Source: Pyricularia pennisetigena
Taxonomy: Eukaryota > Ascomycota > Sordariomycetes > Magnaporthales > Pyriculariaceae
Assembly: GCF_004337985.1 (NCBI RefSeq)
Contig: NC_043742.1
Coordinates: 7,667,136-7,731,135 of the forward strand
DNA: 64,000 bases
Reading direction: 5' to 3'
Within the stretch, counting starts at the first letter, position 1. Every line of letters starts with the position of its first letter. The notes under the pieces are model-generated. The model did no database searches. It was not told the DNA's origin and worked only from the letters and a program-made list of their open reading frames with translations. Shown here piece by piece: positions 24,421 through 36,557 of this stretch. The position numbers were made by a program, and so were the translations under genes.

Positions 24421-26443
24421 GTGCACTTACTCTGGATAAGGATGTTGACGTCCAAGTTGACCAGCGTCGTGGTCGATCGACTTATGTGGAACTGAGGCAT
24501 CTGGGCGGCAAAAGAGGGCATGTTCGGGTCTTGGTATGTTGCTGTCGTATAGGAAATGGGCGCTCTCATGTTCGCGACTGCCGGATACTGGTTGTCGGGG
24601 AGTATGTACCTGTCTTGAGCAGCACCGACACTGGCGGTTTCGTGGCTGCCAGTCGGGCTGATGACCATCCCCGTATTCATATGCCCAACCAGCACGGGAG
24701 ATTGTGTTTGTCCAGCCAACACAGGAAGAAGCTGTACGTTTTCCTCCACGACAGGATGCGCCTGAGCCAAGAAGTGGCCCACGTTGGAAACCTCTGGCAT
24801 TCCCATGTAGGGTTGCCCTGGATATATACCAGCAGATGGTTGTGGCAGAGCGTAAGCTGCTTGTTGAGGTGGTTGTTGATATTGCTGCTGCAATGGCTGT
24901 GGTTGCTGCTGCAATGGCTGTTGTTGCTGCTGCGGCTGTGGGTGATGCTGCTGAACCGCTGGTTTCTTGTCCTCAAATAATGAAAAGTCAATCTCGAGAG
25001 TAACAAAATCTTCCCTGGGCGAGATGTACACTCCTTTTTGACGGAGATAGATCTCGACCTCCTCGGCGTCATAAAAGTCTCCTTCATAGCCCGGGACCGA
25101 GACCCTCTGCTTTATATCCAGCTTCTCCCGAGTCTCGGCAACGGCCACTGTAGGTGGGCCAATTGGAAACCCACCGCCGATGCTGTTTCGCATCAAATCC
25201 ACGGTCCCCTGGTTGCCTACCAATGTCCCGGGCATTGGAGGAAAGTGGGTCCCTGAGCCGCCGAGGTTATGAAAAGGATACTCCCAGAAGTTGAGACTCT
25301 GGTTGTATTGCCGTTGGAGTGATTGCTGTAGACGGTCACGTATCATGTCTAGCGACTCGAATGGAAGGCAGAAACCAAATACGCGAACCAGGGGGAGGGG
25401 TGGCGGGTTGGGCAGAGAGATCAACTTCAAGCCGCACTCCAGAGCGTAGCGCTGCAGGCGACGGCCAAAGGTGCTTTCTGCAGGAGAATAAGTTCGAGGT
25501 GGAGATGGCGCGGTTCCCAACGGGGAGGGGTTAGGCCAGAGGATGGAGTTGAGTTGGTCGTCGCTGATATGCATGGGAAAGCTGGCGTTTTCATAAGTTG
25601 GCTGAGTGATGATCTCGAACCCGGAGGCATCGACAGGGTTTGAAGGCGCAGGGACGTGCTGTTGCCGCTGTTGCCTGCCAGGACTGTGCCGCCTCTCCGG
25701 GGAAGAACAGTACGGGAGCGGTGTGGCAAGACCATGTTGTGTGGTGGTCTTGCGCGCAACATCGGCGTCGGCATATGTCGGCTCATCTTTTCGAGATGCA
25801 CGCTGCCGAGGGGTAGCAAACGTGGCATCGGGAGAGCTAGAGTCGCTTCCTGACCGTTCCCTAGAACTGTCATCGTGATGCCTGGCTTTGGAAGACTTCT
25901 GGCCGAGGGCCTGGAATTTCTGCGCGGCGGACTGCAATTGAACCCCGAGTTCAGGGAACTGCTCTAACAGCCCTCTAGAGGTGGCAAACTCCTGCAAGGC
26001 TACGAAAGCATAGCTCATCTCCTCGTTGGTATCCACGAGGTCGCGGACCTGCTGCTCCAAGGAAGAGATGGTGGTTTCCTTGCGGTTACGGTAAGCGCGC
26101 TGGGCGAGGCGGATTTGAGTTCTTCGGCGCTGTTTCGCACATAGTAAGAGCGGTTAGTCGTCGGCTTCAGCTGCAAGCAGGAAAGCCGCAAGAGTAAACC
26201 TACCTCGGCGGCCGTTTCGTCGTTGGCGTTTAGCCGCGGCCGGCCTCTTCCCCGCTTCTTGTCGCCGGCATCCTCATGTTTATTGTCCTGCTCACTACGA
26301 GCTCGTTTTCGGGGATTAGGGCCTTCGCCACTGGTCGGCGACGGGTTGTCACGTCCGTCATGAGCAGTAGAACTATCGACAGCGACCCCGTCGTCGAACC
26401 CTCCGGCATGAACTGATGGATGATTTGAATGCCCGTTGGGCAT
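24336..26443 (-). CDS. Yap-like bZIP transcription factor
   Basis: DNA-binding regulator of the fungal Yap-like bZIP class. Three exons (26204-26443, 24431-26129, 24336-24370) with introns of 74 and 60 bp give 657 residues. An acidic/basic N-terminal region has an AT-hook-like KRGRGRPR. The basic region RRRTQIRLAQRAYRNRKE spans the first splice junction, and the leucine zipper follows from ISSLEEQV. The position normally held by an invariant Asn (NRxAQRAYR) is Ile here, a variant I recall in one conserved branch of filamentous-fungal bZIPs. The C-terminal half is Gln/Pro-rich, with two runs of Gln. The last exon adds only the final residues (MAQPPSGFKR). More than 2 kb of gene-free DNA lies upstream. 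Targets are unknown. Confidence 0.85.
24390..24416. repeat. Poly-A/T tract inside an intron
   Basis: Twenty-seven A on the plus strand within intron 2 of the bZIP gene, giving a T run shortly after the donor on the coding strand. Confidence 0.95.
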
Positions 26444-28641
26444 GTTGAATCAGACGTCGCCAAAATCAGATTTGGTGACGGAAGGCGAGCGGGGCGAGAA
26501 ACCCGCTAGCTGGACTTGTGGGGGAAGATCGATATCGAAATAAATAGCCAAGATCAAGAAGTCTGGGGAGCGCTGGCCAGATGTGATCTTGAATTGGATG
26601 AACTTGAAAGCTTGTGTTGATCGACCAGTGTTTTTTTTATTTTTATTTTTATTTTCTCTGAGTAACTATAAGCTAACGGGATATGTTAGGCTCCAAGGGA
26701 TGAAAAGGACAGGATCAGATAGCTTCCGCAGCTTGCGGGTTGCTCAAGAGAAAATTTGACAACTCGAGGTCTTTCTTGGGAAGGTGCAGGTGTGGGTGGA
26801 ACACAGCCAGCAGCTAGTTCTAAAAGCGGCAGGCCCCTTGCTCGGGGGGGTTGAATGCGTTTTAGCGTGCTTTGGAGCTAACGGCGGCTGGACTAAGGCA
26901 AAGTGGATATGGTCCTCTGAGAAACGTACACGGAAAAGCCACTCCAGCGCCGATCTCTAACAATCGTTGTTGTCTTGTTGTTTGTTGTCTTGAGTGTCCC
27001 TTATCCGATAGACGGTAAGTTCCGATTTAAGCCCTATCACGTACCTTTTTTCTACTGCGAAGCAGTAAGTAGTATACAGCATTAGTGTGGAACCCGAGCT
27101 AGGTCTAGCTCTTTTCCAGTCGGGCCAGTTAGATCCGACAGCACAGTCGGCGTTTGGTTTCTGCCCTGCTTATTTCCAGGCCCTTGTCATATCTATATCT
27201 GTCTTTTGCGGATCCATGTCGGTGGAAAATTAGAGGGGCGGAGCTCATCTGATATTCTGCGGTCTGGAATGCGCACCAAGTGTGAAAAGGTTTCCAGGAG
27301 TTTAATGCTACGTTGAATCTTGATTTGGACTAGACACACCAGAGTAGACAGACTAGACTAGCTGTAGAACTTGTTCTGGACTAACATCAAACCGCAATCA
27401 TGGCTGGGAACTTTGTAGACTTTCCGATCCAGATCTGTACTGTATTTTCCATAGGGTCGGCGGATGAGCCCCACAGTGGATCGGTTACGTCGGCTTGATT
27501 GAGGTTATGATTCAAACAGAAATATGGTACCATCCAGCAATTGCATATATTGATAGCAAGCAAGGGCAACGGGCTCGTTTCTTTTCTGTTTTTTTTTTTT
27601 TTCTTTTTTCCTCTTTCCTTTTTTTTTCTTCTTTTTCTTTGCTTTCGCCTTGCTCTTACCCAGTCGAGACCAGACCAGTCTAGTTCCCACAAGCCCAGAA
27701 CTGCACAGACAAATGCCAAGAAGTGGCCGTTTCCGTAGCGCTCAACCACATCTAACCACAATGTTTTGAGCCGAGAAGAAAATTTCCGAATCGAATTGAT
27801 ATCAATCTTGCCGAATATCACATCGTATCACACAGTCTTAACCAACTCTGTCATATTTTTTTTTGTCTGCCAAGCTGTGTACATCAGGTTTTGTGCAGGT
27901 CCATGATTTCTTCTCAACCATGTCTTGATTCAATTCATTAGCGTCTTGCATCCTTGTAATGCTTGCCCTAGATGCCACTCCAAGTCAGCACTGCTTACTA
28001 GGCCCAAACCAGAAAGATGACGTTGCGAATCCGGGGACTAGCCGCCAAAGACGCCAAAGCCGACCGCCACCGTTTTCAGTTGGCTTTGATGCCATGCCTG
28101 TCAACGGACCTTTAGATCTACCAGGGGTTGTGCTTTCTTTTCTTTTTACCTTAATTTGGTGTTTCTTCTGTAACAAACTTCGGCAGCCCCGAACATTATG
28201 GCTTGGTTGTTACGATGCCATTTCATACAAAGTATACCCTAAACAATCCATTGGTTATCATTTTCTTGGAATCTGTGATATATCATTTGCTGGGGCTGCG
28301 TTCCAAGGGACATGGGGCTGAGGAAGCGTCAAGTCCCGAGACTAGTACTTACTTCACTTCGGCCCTCTCCCAACTGCGTTTTGTGAATATGTCAGCTGAG
28401 ACTCTAGCCCAAAAAATACGATGTCGGCATTTTTGTCACAGCTGAATAAATATTTGACGAGAAATGTGAATACTATTTGAAAGCCACCAGGGGTGTGGAG
28501 AAGACATTTCGGACGAGAAATCAGACGAGGTCATTCTTGGTTCTTGAATGACCCTACATCAATGTGTATATATGACCGGATAGGCATTGCACAGGACCGA
28601 TCCAGCTTGTTTCCCTTATAGCCGAACATTACTTGCATCTG
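26444..28641. other. Long intergenic region upstream of bZIP
   Basis: About 2.2 kb without a supported gene. It holds pyrimidine-rich runs near 27588-27640 and a cluster of GACTAG motifs near 27331-27385. Such length is common for promoters of fungal regulators. Confidence 0.5.
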
Positions 28642-30363
28642 TCATTTAGAAGCATCGTCATTCTGCAAGACAATCTCCACAACCTTCATGTTCGGCCCTT
28701 CCCAGTGCCTCCTTGCCCACGAGAACCAATAGCTAACCGCCATAACAAGAAGGGCCACATAGACCGGGCCTGCATAATTCATATTGGCGCCCGCGACCGG
28801 CAGCGCATTGGGAAATGGGAGCCATACCACTTCCCAACCCGTGTAGATCAGGGCAAAGATGTTAACAGGCAAACCGAGCCGCCCGCAGCTCCACTCACCG
28901 CGCTGGAAGCAGCCGGGATTTGCAAGGCGAAAGTAGATGATGCAGCCGAGGCCGATGATGTAGCTGACATATAAGCTTATGGATGACAAGGAACCAATGG
29001 CGCCTATGGCTATAAATGCGCGGTCGTTCGGGAAAAGGAGCGATAAAAGTGCGATGATGAGCGCGGTGCCAGAAACGGCTCGCATCGGTATGCGTGGTTT
29101 CCCATCAACCATGGCAAAATATTTGGGTAGGCCGCCGCCGCGGGCCCACGCCCATGTTAGTCGCGATATTGACCAGAAATTACCGATCGATGCGGCGACC
29201 ATGCTAAAAAGCATGCAGGAAAGAATGGCGATGGATGAGTTTGGCGAACTGGTAGCATAGTTGATAAAAGTGGCCAGGGGACTAACGGATGTGAGAATGA
29301 CGTCGATGCCAGGGAAAGCAGACTGTTTCGATGGTGTTTTTTTATTAGTGAAATTTCCACTTGACATCAGTTTGGATCCGACACGATCGAGACAAGATAT
29401 CGAGCAAGATAGGCGTACCCCAAATGTAATTATCATAACAAAAGCCATGGCTACTTTGGCTAAAAAGCCCCAAAACATGCTTGAAGGGACGGCACGCTTC
29501 GGGTTGCGTGTTTCCTCGCCTAGGTGTACGATACTTTCGAACGCTATCCACAGAGTCAAAAATCTTTTTTCTCTTTAATTTTTTGCCCATACAACTGCTA
29601 TTAAAAAAGGCTTACCGATAAACAGAAAAAGGTTAGAAATGCTTCCAATATTATATGACACAAAGTCACCCCAACCCCCGGCATTGCTCTTGATAAGGAA
29701 CACGTCCATTCCAGCGCGCGGGGCCATGGTCCAAACAATGATAACGACGACGACGAAAAGCAAAGCGTTTAAAATGCCGGACATCGTTTCGAACCAAGGC
29801 ACCGCACGAAACCACCACAAATTGAGCGCGGTACATAGTGAAAGGTACGCAAGAGTTATCAAGGTAGTCTGCCAGCCTGCCGGAACCCACTCTGGCTTCG
29901 CGATATTGATAATTCCCTGCATGGTAATGACACCGCCGGTCACGTTGCTTGAAATCATCGAAACGTACCCCAGCCACGTGCTCCAGCCCTGCAGCCAAGT
30001 GAGAAAGACATTTACGGACGGCGGTGCGTAGTTGAAGGTCCAATAATACTGGGCGCCGGCAATGGGTTGGATCGAAGCCAGTTCGGCAAAAGATGCAACC
30101 TGGCATGCTACGCCGGCAGCGACGAAGAAAAAGCTAAATAGCCAGGCGCGGGGCCCGCCGTTGAGCATGACGAGGTAGGTGTTGGTGCCGACGTAGTAAC
30201 ATGCTCCGTACATGACCACATTGAGAGCGAAGAGCTGTTTTTCACTGAACAAGCGCCTCGTGCGTGTTTGTTTGTAGTAGATGGACTCCTGGTCAGTTTC
30301 CCTTGGCCCACCGTCCAGACCCTGCATCGATATGGCCTCTGGAGCCTTGTTGTTGACCTCCAT
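28642..30363 (-). CDS. Amino acid/GABA permease, APC superfamily
   Basis: Twelve-helix membrane transporter of the APC superfamily (fungal amino acid, choline and GABA permease group). Three exons (29616-30363, 29419-29543, 28642-29322) with introns of 72 and 96 bp give 517 residues. The soluble N-terminus is followed by the TM1 region GACYYVGTNTYLVMLNGGP. Family marks include AGAQYYWTF, HLGEETRNPKRAVP after TM6, and a Gly/Ser-rich TM10-11 region. The first acceptor is the less certain one: using GATAG before 29543 gives FLFI-AFESIVHLGEE, whose spacing best fits relatives. The second intron is free of stops in frame, so an unspliced reading would wrongly add 32 residues. Substrate unknown. 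Confidence 0.86.
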
Positions 30364-32419
30364 TTTTGGAATTTATTACTGGAGACCCATGAAATGTGTT
30401 CAGGGGCAAGAAAAAAAAATAGGCTGGCAGTTCAAGATTCAGGAGGACATAGACGACGAGCAAGGAATCCATCAAGAAGGATCTTGAGACAACAAAAAAG
30501 AAGGGCGGATATCAGGAAAGATTCAACCTAGGATTTTGTGCCTTCTTGGGACAAAAGAACACACTCGCCGCTTGCTTTCGTTTCAGTGGGGTAAAATAAT
30601 ACACTCATACGAGCTTCTGCAGGGCGAGGATAAATTGGACGAACGGCATCAATTGATGCTGGAGGAACCACCGGTATTTGCTGTTATTAGAACCGGAAAT
30701 ATGCAATACAAAATGAGGCAATGCAATCTTGCAATTGAGTGTTGAAGAGAAAATACCATCATAACCTTAGCATGCATTGGAGTTGCACAATTTCTGCAGT
30801 ACCTACTCATTCTGTCAAGTATATGCATGGGCAACATTGGAAGCGAAAGAACCTACATACGCAGGCGATAAGCGTTTTACGGGATATGCAATAGCATGGC
30901 TAGGCAAGCACTCTTGGAAATCCAGCCGGGCATGATCCCAAAGAGCCCGTTTAGCGTCGACATATTCGTCGTTCAGACGAACCCCTGAGTCTCGAAATCG
31001 GCCGGGCAGGGATTGTCCCCAAGAACCGCTCTGCAGAGCAATTTGGGGCTACCCAAAGGCTGGAGGTTGTTGAAGGACGATACAGTATTTACCAGCCAGG
31101 GTTTGAACAGCTAAAAAAGGAACCGGCTGACGTTTACCTAGTTTTTTTTTTTTTTTTTTTTTTTTCTCCCCGACATGTCACCCGTGCGGCAATCTGCTGC
31201 GGTCTTTAGCGTCGGCCTGAGCCGTCCGCTCTAGGCGAAAAGAGTCCCAAAACTTCGATAAAAGCACCCAAGACATCCAAGCGACCGAGGCGCCCTCCAA
31301 GACGGTACTAAAATACCGCAACGCCAGCCATTCAACATCCATGCCAGCAGATTGACCGAGCTGTACCACTACTGAGGCAGCCGCTGAAACATTGAAATGG
31401 AGACGGCGCGTTTGACGGCTTGAACGACTATGATGTGAACCTATGGGCAGCCTGTAACGGCGCCAAAGTCTTTGGTCAAGACTTCAAGACATCCTAGCCA
31501 GAAGCATTCAGTCGACATTGCTGCAATCCAGAAACGAAAATGTTGTAGTAAGTCTCTCCAGACGTAAATATCGTGTGAGGGGTTTACACCGCCAAAAATC
31601 ACAAGGGACAAATCCTCTCGCTAAACTGCGCAAGGCACCAATAAAACGACTGACCGGGAGGCTGGGCGGTTCGCAGTAACGATGCTTGCTGTGTGACAGC
31701 GCTAGAAGCGCTGCGGCACAGTGATTTTGGCTTGGAATCGAGGCGCAGCTTCGTTTTTGGTCTAGCGTATGTAAGAACAGAGTAAGGCAGGCTCGACACG
31801 TGACTGTCCCCCTGCTCGTTACAGTTCACCCCACACTTTCTTCTCTCTCTCTGAATTCTTGGCGAGAGTTTGCCAACTGCGAAACAAACAGATTGATTAC
31901 TGTGGATTGTAAGCAACCCGCAAACCCATAGTAATCTTGGAACTGGCGCCACCGTCCTTCGTACGCTGCTTGCATGGGAAACTTACCCACACCTTTTTGA
32001 TTTAAGGAAATGCATTCGAGTTTGATGACTGGAATCTGTTCTCCTTTTGCTCCATCATCATTCTCACAGCAAGAGAATTTTACCAAAATACATCCCCTTC
32101 AGCTTCAGCCTCTTCCCGCCTCATTTTTGTGCTGACAGTTTCTTCGTCACGACATCACACACTATTCCGTAACAATCCTCTTCTTGATATATCCTCCAAT
32201 CTCTTGCGACAAGAGCTTTCCTTTAAAAATATATCTTCCCAATCTTGCTCACATATTTTGCAAAATCTCACGCCTTTCTACCCACACAAACCAGCTCATT
32301 GAGATTCCTGACATTAGAGACACGCAGACAAACCGGCGACAAAACAGCCGTCACCTAACAAACGATACAGTTGCAAGCTTACCATTTCTAGTCCTCCAGA
32401 ACCAAAAAAAGCAGCAAAA
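30364..32419. other. Intergenic, nothing recognised
   Basis: Two kilobases between divergent genes. It includes a T run of about 24 near 31142-31165. No recognisable coding or RNA feature. Confidence 0.5.
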
Positions 32420-33466
32420 ATGCGCACCCAAACCTTTGCAGCCTTCCTCCTCACCGCGGCTATGCCCGCCATAGTCGCAGCTCTGCCTACTAACATCCCC
32501 AACACACAACTAACAAGCGCCCCCGCCATCGAGGCCCGCAGCACACATGCCATTGAGGAAATTGCCCCGGCGAAAAGGTCCGGGATTGTTGCGCGCCAGG
32601 AGGGCGAACAGCCGGGGTACTCTCTGGAGGAGGCCGACGCCCTAGACTTTGACTTGGACGGCTATGACCAGAACGGCGCGGACGGCCTGGAGGATCTAGA
32701 AGAGGCCGGTCACCAGTTTGGCGGCGAGGAACCGGACGAGTCCGAGGAGGCTTTCTTGGACGGCACTGACCTTGACGAGCTTGCCAACGTTGACTTTGAC
32801 GGGTTCCAGGAGCAGATGCTCCAGCGCAGGGACGAATACAGCAATCTGAAGGGGCCCGATGAGGATGAGGCGCTTGTAGAGCCACAGGTTATTGAGGAGG
32901 CTGGAATTCCGTCGCGGTTCAGGAGGCGCCACGAAGGCCACGACGGTACTCCCGAGACTGATGTCGAGACTGCTGAGATTGACGAGGCGCACGCCGGACA
33001 CGACGGCCACGAACCGGATGATGAGGAGGCAATGGCGGACATGGGTGGGGATGATGATGAGGATGAGGATGAAGCCGAGGCGCTGCAAAGACGACAACTC
33101 GACAGCATCGAACGCGACGAAGACGATGATGATGAGGATGACGCGCTTGCCGATATTGAAATGTCCGCTCATGCCGGTGATGACGAAGACGACGAAGACG
33201 ACGAAGACGACGAAGACGAAGACGAGGCCAGCGGCCTTGAGGCGCAGGCCCCGGTCCAGGATGGTCCTTATGACGACGCCGAGTTCGAGGACGAAGGATT
33301 TGGTCTCGAAAGGCGAGACGATTACGAAATGGCCGAAGGCACCGAAAGTGCGCAAGGCCCCGAAGTTCGAATTGCCAAGCGCGAGGTGTATGATCAGGAT
33401 CGGGATCAATGGCGGCAGCGGCTGCGGCCTATCGAGAGGAGGGTCGCGAGGTCATTCAGGGCGTGA
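32420..33466 (+). CDS. Acidic secreted precursor with dibasic sites
   Basis: A 348-residue intronless secreted protein of no named family. Residues 1-21 form a signal peptide (AFLLTAAMPAIVAALP). The mature chain is extremely acidic, with Asp/Glu runs at 201-220, 232-242 and 253-269. Part of the last run is encoded by a GACGAA repeat at about 33184-33219. Basic pairs punctuate it: KR 52-53, RR 136-137, RRR 168-170, RR 224-225, RR 298-299, KR 320-321 and RR 340-341. Several have the form [QE]RR followed by an acidic or polar peptide, as in Kex2-processed precursors. Two GHDG motifs (173-176, 193-196) mark a short internal repeat. No cysteine is present. A peptide precursor or a cell-wall or metal-binding protein are both possible. 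Confidence 0.72.
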   Translation: MRTQTFAAFLLTAAMPAIVAALPTNIPNTQLTSAPAIEARSTHAIEEIAPAKRSGIVARQEGEQPGYSLEEADALDFDLDGYDQNGADGLEDLEEAGHQFGGEEPDESEEAFLDGTDLDELANVDFDGFQEQMLQRRDEYSNLKGPDEDEALVEPQVIEEAGIPSRFRRRHEGHDGTPETDVETAEIDEAHAGHDGHEPDDEEAMADMGGDDDEDEDEAEALQRRQLDSIERDEDDDDEDDALADIEMSAHAGDDEDDEDDEDDEDEDEASGLEAQAPVQDGPYDDAEFEDEGFGLERRDDYEMAEGTESAQGPEVRIAKREVYDQDRDQWRQRLRPIERRVARSFRA

Positions 33467-34838
33467 GTCTTTCTTGTTTCATTTCTAGCATGTTTTCTTG
33501 TTTTTATTGCTCGTCTTTTCTTGATATAATTAGCGGCGTTGGAGCGGGCGCATTGGAATTTTTTGGTTCTAGGTATTTTGTTTCTATTCCCATACCCATA
33601 TTATTTCCATCGCATTTTTCGTCTCGAAGCGTCCCTTGCACTGCGACTGTTGTTTTTCCAAATAGCAGCAGTCTCTTTCAGACTCTTCGTCTCAGACCTT
33701 ACCGCATATTCTCCCGCGATCAAACAATGTGTATGCTGTCATGAGATCCTGGTAATCCAACACTGCTCCTCACCAAATCAGACAACCTGTAAGTCCCTCC
33801 CGCCAAGTATTCACAGCCTCAGTATAATAAGCGAGCTTACTCAACATGCCAACGTAAGCTACGCTGGCAGTTGGAACTTACAGCCCGGGTAAACATTCGA
33901 CATGCACTTTCTTTTTCATGCTCAATGAATAGTGTAGTCATAAGATCTATGGTTGGATCTAATCAAGGATGCCACCGATTGCACGCGGCTGGCAATGGAT
34001 GTCATCGCCCTCTACGCTATGGGGTTCCGCTCCGATGCGCATCCATTCATCGAGGCCATATGTATGGCTTCCTGCCCGCACCCGGGACTTCGCATCGCCA
34101 GACCGCCCGTCCTCCCCGGGGTGTTTTGCCGCAAGGTACAAAACAAGTTCGCAAATGATATTGAGCTACTGAGGGAGACGGCTGAAGAGGTTATCGAGAG
34201 CAGAAAAACGGAAGCGAAGGCGGAGGCTCGGGAGTTGGAGGACCGACGCCACCGAGAGCAACTTGCTCACGGCGATGCTAAAGGGCGTTGACAAGAAGCA
34301 CCGGAAAGAAGACTACAAAAGATAGTTTTGGTGTGCAGGCCTATGCTGAGAAATAGCATGACGGCTGGGCCGTTGAAAAAGCAGATTCGCCAAAGGCGGT
34401 GGTGACAAAGACCCGGGACATTCACGCTAGTGGGACTGAGACGAGCGAGGAGCAGCGATGGCTTGCTGCAGGTGATGCTGCCGACGCCGAGGGCCAGGGT
34501 CATGGAGACGGTTGGATTCCTTTCATTCTCCTCGTTCGCTTTGTGTTTGTGATGATTTGATCTGCTGCCTGAACCGAGCTGTTGCAGAAAATCACCATCT
34601 TGCCCAGAGCTGCCACAGACCCAACCGTAAAGACCATTAGAGTATGCGGAACCAGAGGTATGCGATGGATGTGTTTGACTAGGCGTCACCATGTGCTTTG
34701 AAAAATTCCAAGTTGGGAGATTTTAGGACGTCAGGGGTATTTTATTTTTTTTCTCTTTTTTATTCATTTTTCAGCCGATACCTCGCTATACTAGAGATAC
34801 TTTCAACAGTTCCCAAGCTTGTTTTACAAAAGAACGCT
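33467..34838. other. Mostly non-coding; one orphan exon-like frame
   Basis: Between convergent genes. Apart from the orphan frame listed separately, nothing is recognised. Confidence 0.4.
33944..34291 (+). CDS. Orphan exon-like open frame
   Basis: An open frame with no ATG at its 5' end, entered from a possible acceptor CATAAG just before 33945. It encodes DLWLDLIKDATDC and a helical, charged C-terminal part (NDIELLRETAEEVIESRK) before a stop at 34291. It may be the last exon of a gene whose 5' exons I cannot find, or a gene remnant. No family recognised. Confidence 0.25.
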   Translation, partial: DLWLDLIKDATDCTRLAMDVIALYAMGFRSDAHPFIEAICMASCPHPGLRIARPPVLPGVFCRKVQNKFANDIELLRETAEEVIESRKTEAKAEARELEDRRHREQLAHGDAKGR

Positions 34839-35872
34839 CTAATAATGCTCGTTAATCCCCTTCTCCAGCGCCTCCAGCGGCTTGACCACCTCCTCGATCC
34901 ACGCCTTCTTCTCCTCGCTCTCGTACCGCGGATAAGGCCTGCGGCAGTGGCTGCTCTCGAGCGGGTAGCCCCTGAGCTTTGCCACGATGAACTTGGTCCC
35001 GTTGATGCCGCCCTTGCCGAAGCCCCACTCCATCTTGGCGAGCTCCAGCTGGGCCAGCTCGGCCTCCTTTGTCCTGCCGTCCCTGAACAGGTCAAAGATG
35101 CGAACGCAGCACCTCGGGTACAGGTTCGCGACGCCCGTGATGCTGCCGACGCTGCCGACGGCCATGGCCGGGACCAGCCAGTCGCTCTGGCCGGCGAGGG
35201 TGAAGAACTGGTCCGGGGTGAACTGGGCCGACACGCGGGCGACCTTTGCGATGCCGCCGCACGTCAGCTTGACGCCGATGATGTTGGGGTGCTGGCCCAG
35301 CGCGGCCAGCATCTCCGAGTTGACGTCGAGGCCGGCCACGACGCCGGGGAAGTTGTAGATGATGACGGGCACGGGGCTGGCGTCGGCCAGGTCCCGGAAG
35401 AAGGTCAGGATGGCCGCCTCGGTCATGGCGAAGTGGAAGTAGCTGGGCACCAGGACCAGGGCGTAGTCGGCGCCCGCCTCGGCCGCCAGCTGCGTCTCGG
35501 CCATCACCTGCTGCGTGGTCTGGCCGCCGCAGCCGAGCGTGATGGGCAGCTCGGGCCGGCCGAGGGCTGCGGCCGTCTCCCTGGCGGTCTGGACCAGTTG
35601 GCGCTTTTCCTGGGCCGAGAGCGTTACTGCTTCGCCGTTGGTGCCGGCGATGACGACTGCGGGTGGCTTTGCTGTTAGCGGTCGAGCGGATGCGATGCAC
35701 CAGAGGGGGATCGTGACGGCAACGTACTTCCGTGCAGCCCGGAGCGGACCAGGAACTCAAAGTGCTTTTTTTGTACCGCCCAGTCGATTTCCTGTGCCGG
35801 AGTGTCCTGGAACCACGTCAAACTGGGAACGTGGATCCCGTGAGGGAATGGTTTCCCGGTACTTGAAGCCAT
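34839..35872 (-). CDS. DHDPS/KDG-aldolase family enzyme (copy 2)
   Basis: Second member of the dihydrodipicolinate synthase/KDG-aldolase family. Two exons (35728-35872, 34839-35656) around a 71-bp intron give 320 residues, against 321 for copy 1. The motifs match: GTNGEA (53-58), Tyr149 in IIYNFPG and Lys178 in GVKLTCG. The splice is placed so that SGLHGIVIAGTNGEA is continuous, as in relatives; an acceptor 13 bp upstream is out of register with the family. The two copies differ at most positions outside the active site, so they are old paralogues rather than a recent duplication. Likely a cytosolic aldolase of 2-keto-3-deoxy acids or a related lyase; substrate unknown. Confidence 0.86.
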
Positions 35873-36557
35873 GGTGTGATGTGAAGATGCGGGGTTATTT
35901 TCAGGAGGTGAATACGTTTGCAGAAATGGATATACTCAATGTTAGCCCGGAGGAGATTCCATCTTTCTCACAGAAGAAGAAAAAAAAATAGCAAGGGTTG
36001 ACTGCATTTTATTTGTAGCATTCGTAGCAGTGCGGTTGGACCTCCGCAAACGGCTTTGTTTGTTGACTCGCGAGGGGCAGACGATGGCGTCGATGGCCGG
36101 TGGATATTCTGGTGCAAGGAACAGGAGCCTGTCACTAAGCTGCAGCGTGGAGAAGACCCCCCAATTCGACTGGGGTTCTTGCAGTTTGGGGAGACCGAAG
36201 TCGTCGCTTGTCGGCTAGATTTACCGATAGGCGAGCCGATGCCGTTTAGCTCCACTGACTAGTCTAGCATAGTCTAGTCTAGTTCCATGTATAACAAGCA
36301 GTAGACTATCCTAACCTCAAATCTGACTGTTGCCTTTTGTCAAATGGCCTAGTCTAGAGTCTCCATCAAAGTAATAACAAGCAACCGAAAAAAAAAGGAT
36401 AAAATGGCTTTCACCACCACGCCTGCCTGTGACCGGCCGTGCAACACCCATAAAAACTTCCTGAAATCCCAATCATAGCCCAGTTCTTTCCTTCTTTCTG
36501 ATGTTGTTTCATCACAACCAGAAAAGAGCCAATCAAGTTAGTGAATTGTAGTGCTTG
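35873..36557. other. Intergenic, nothing recognised
   Basis: It includes a small cluster of TAGTCTAG-type motifs near 36261-36284 and 36349-36357. No gene is supported. Confidence 0.5.

Noticed and set aside
27959..28321. A 120-codon plus-strand frame in the long bZIP upstream region
   Set aside because: Has an ATG and one hydrophobic stretch, but no homology, codon bias or neighbouring splice signals to support it.
34698..35678. A 326-codon plus-strand frame
   Set aside because: Antisense shadow of the second aldolase-family gene, with no independent motif.
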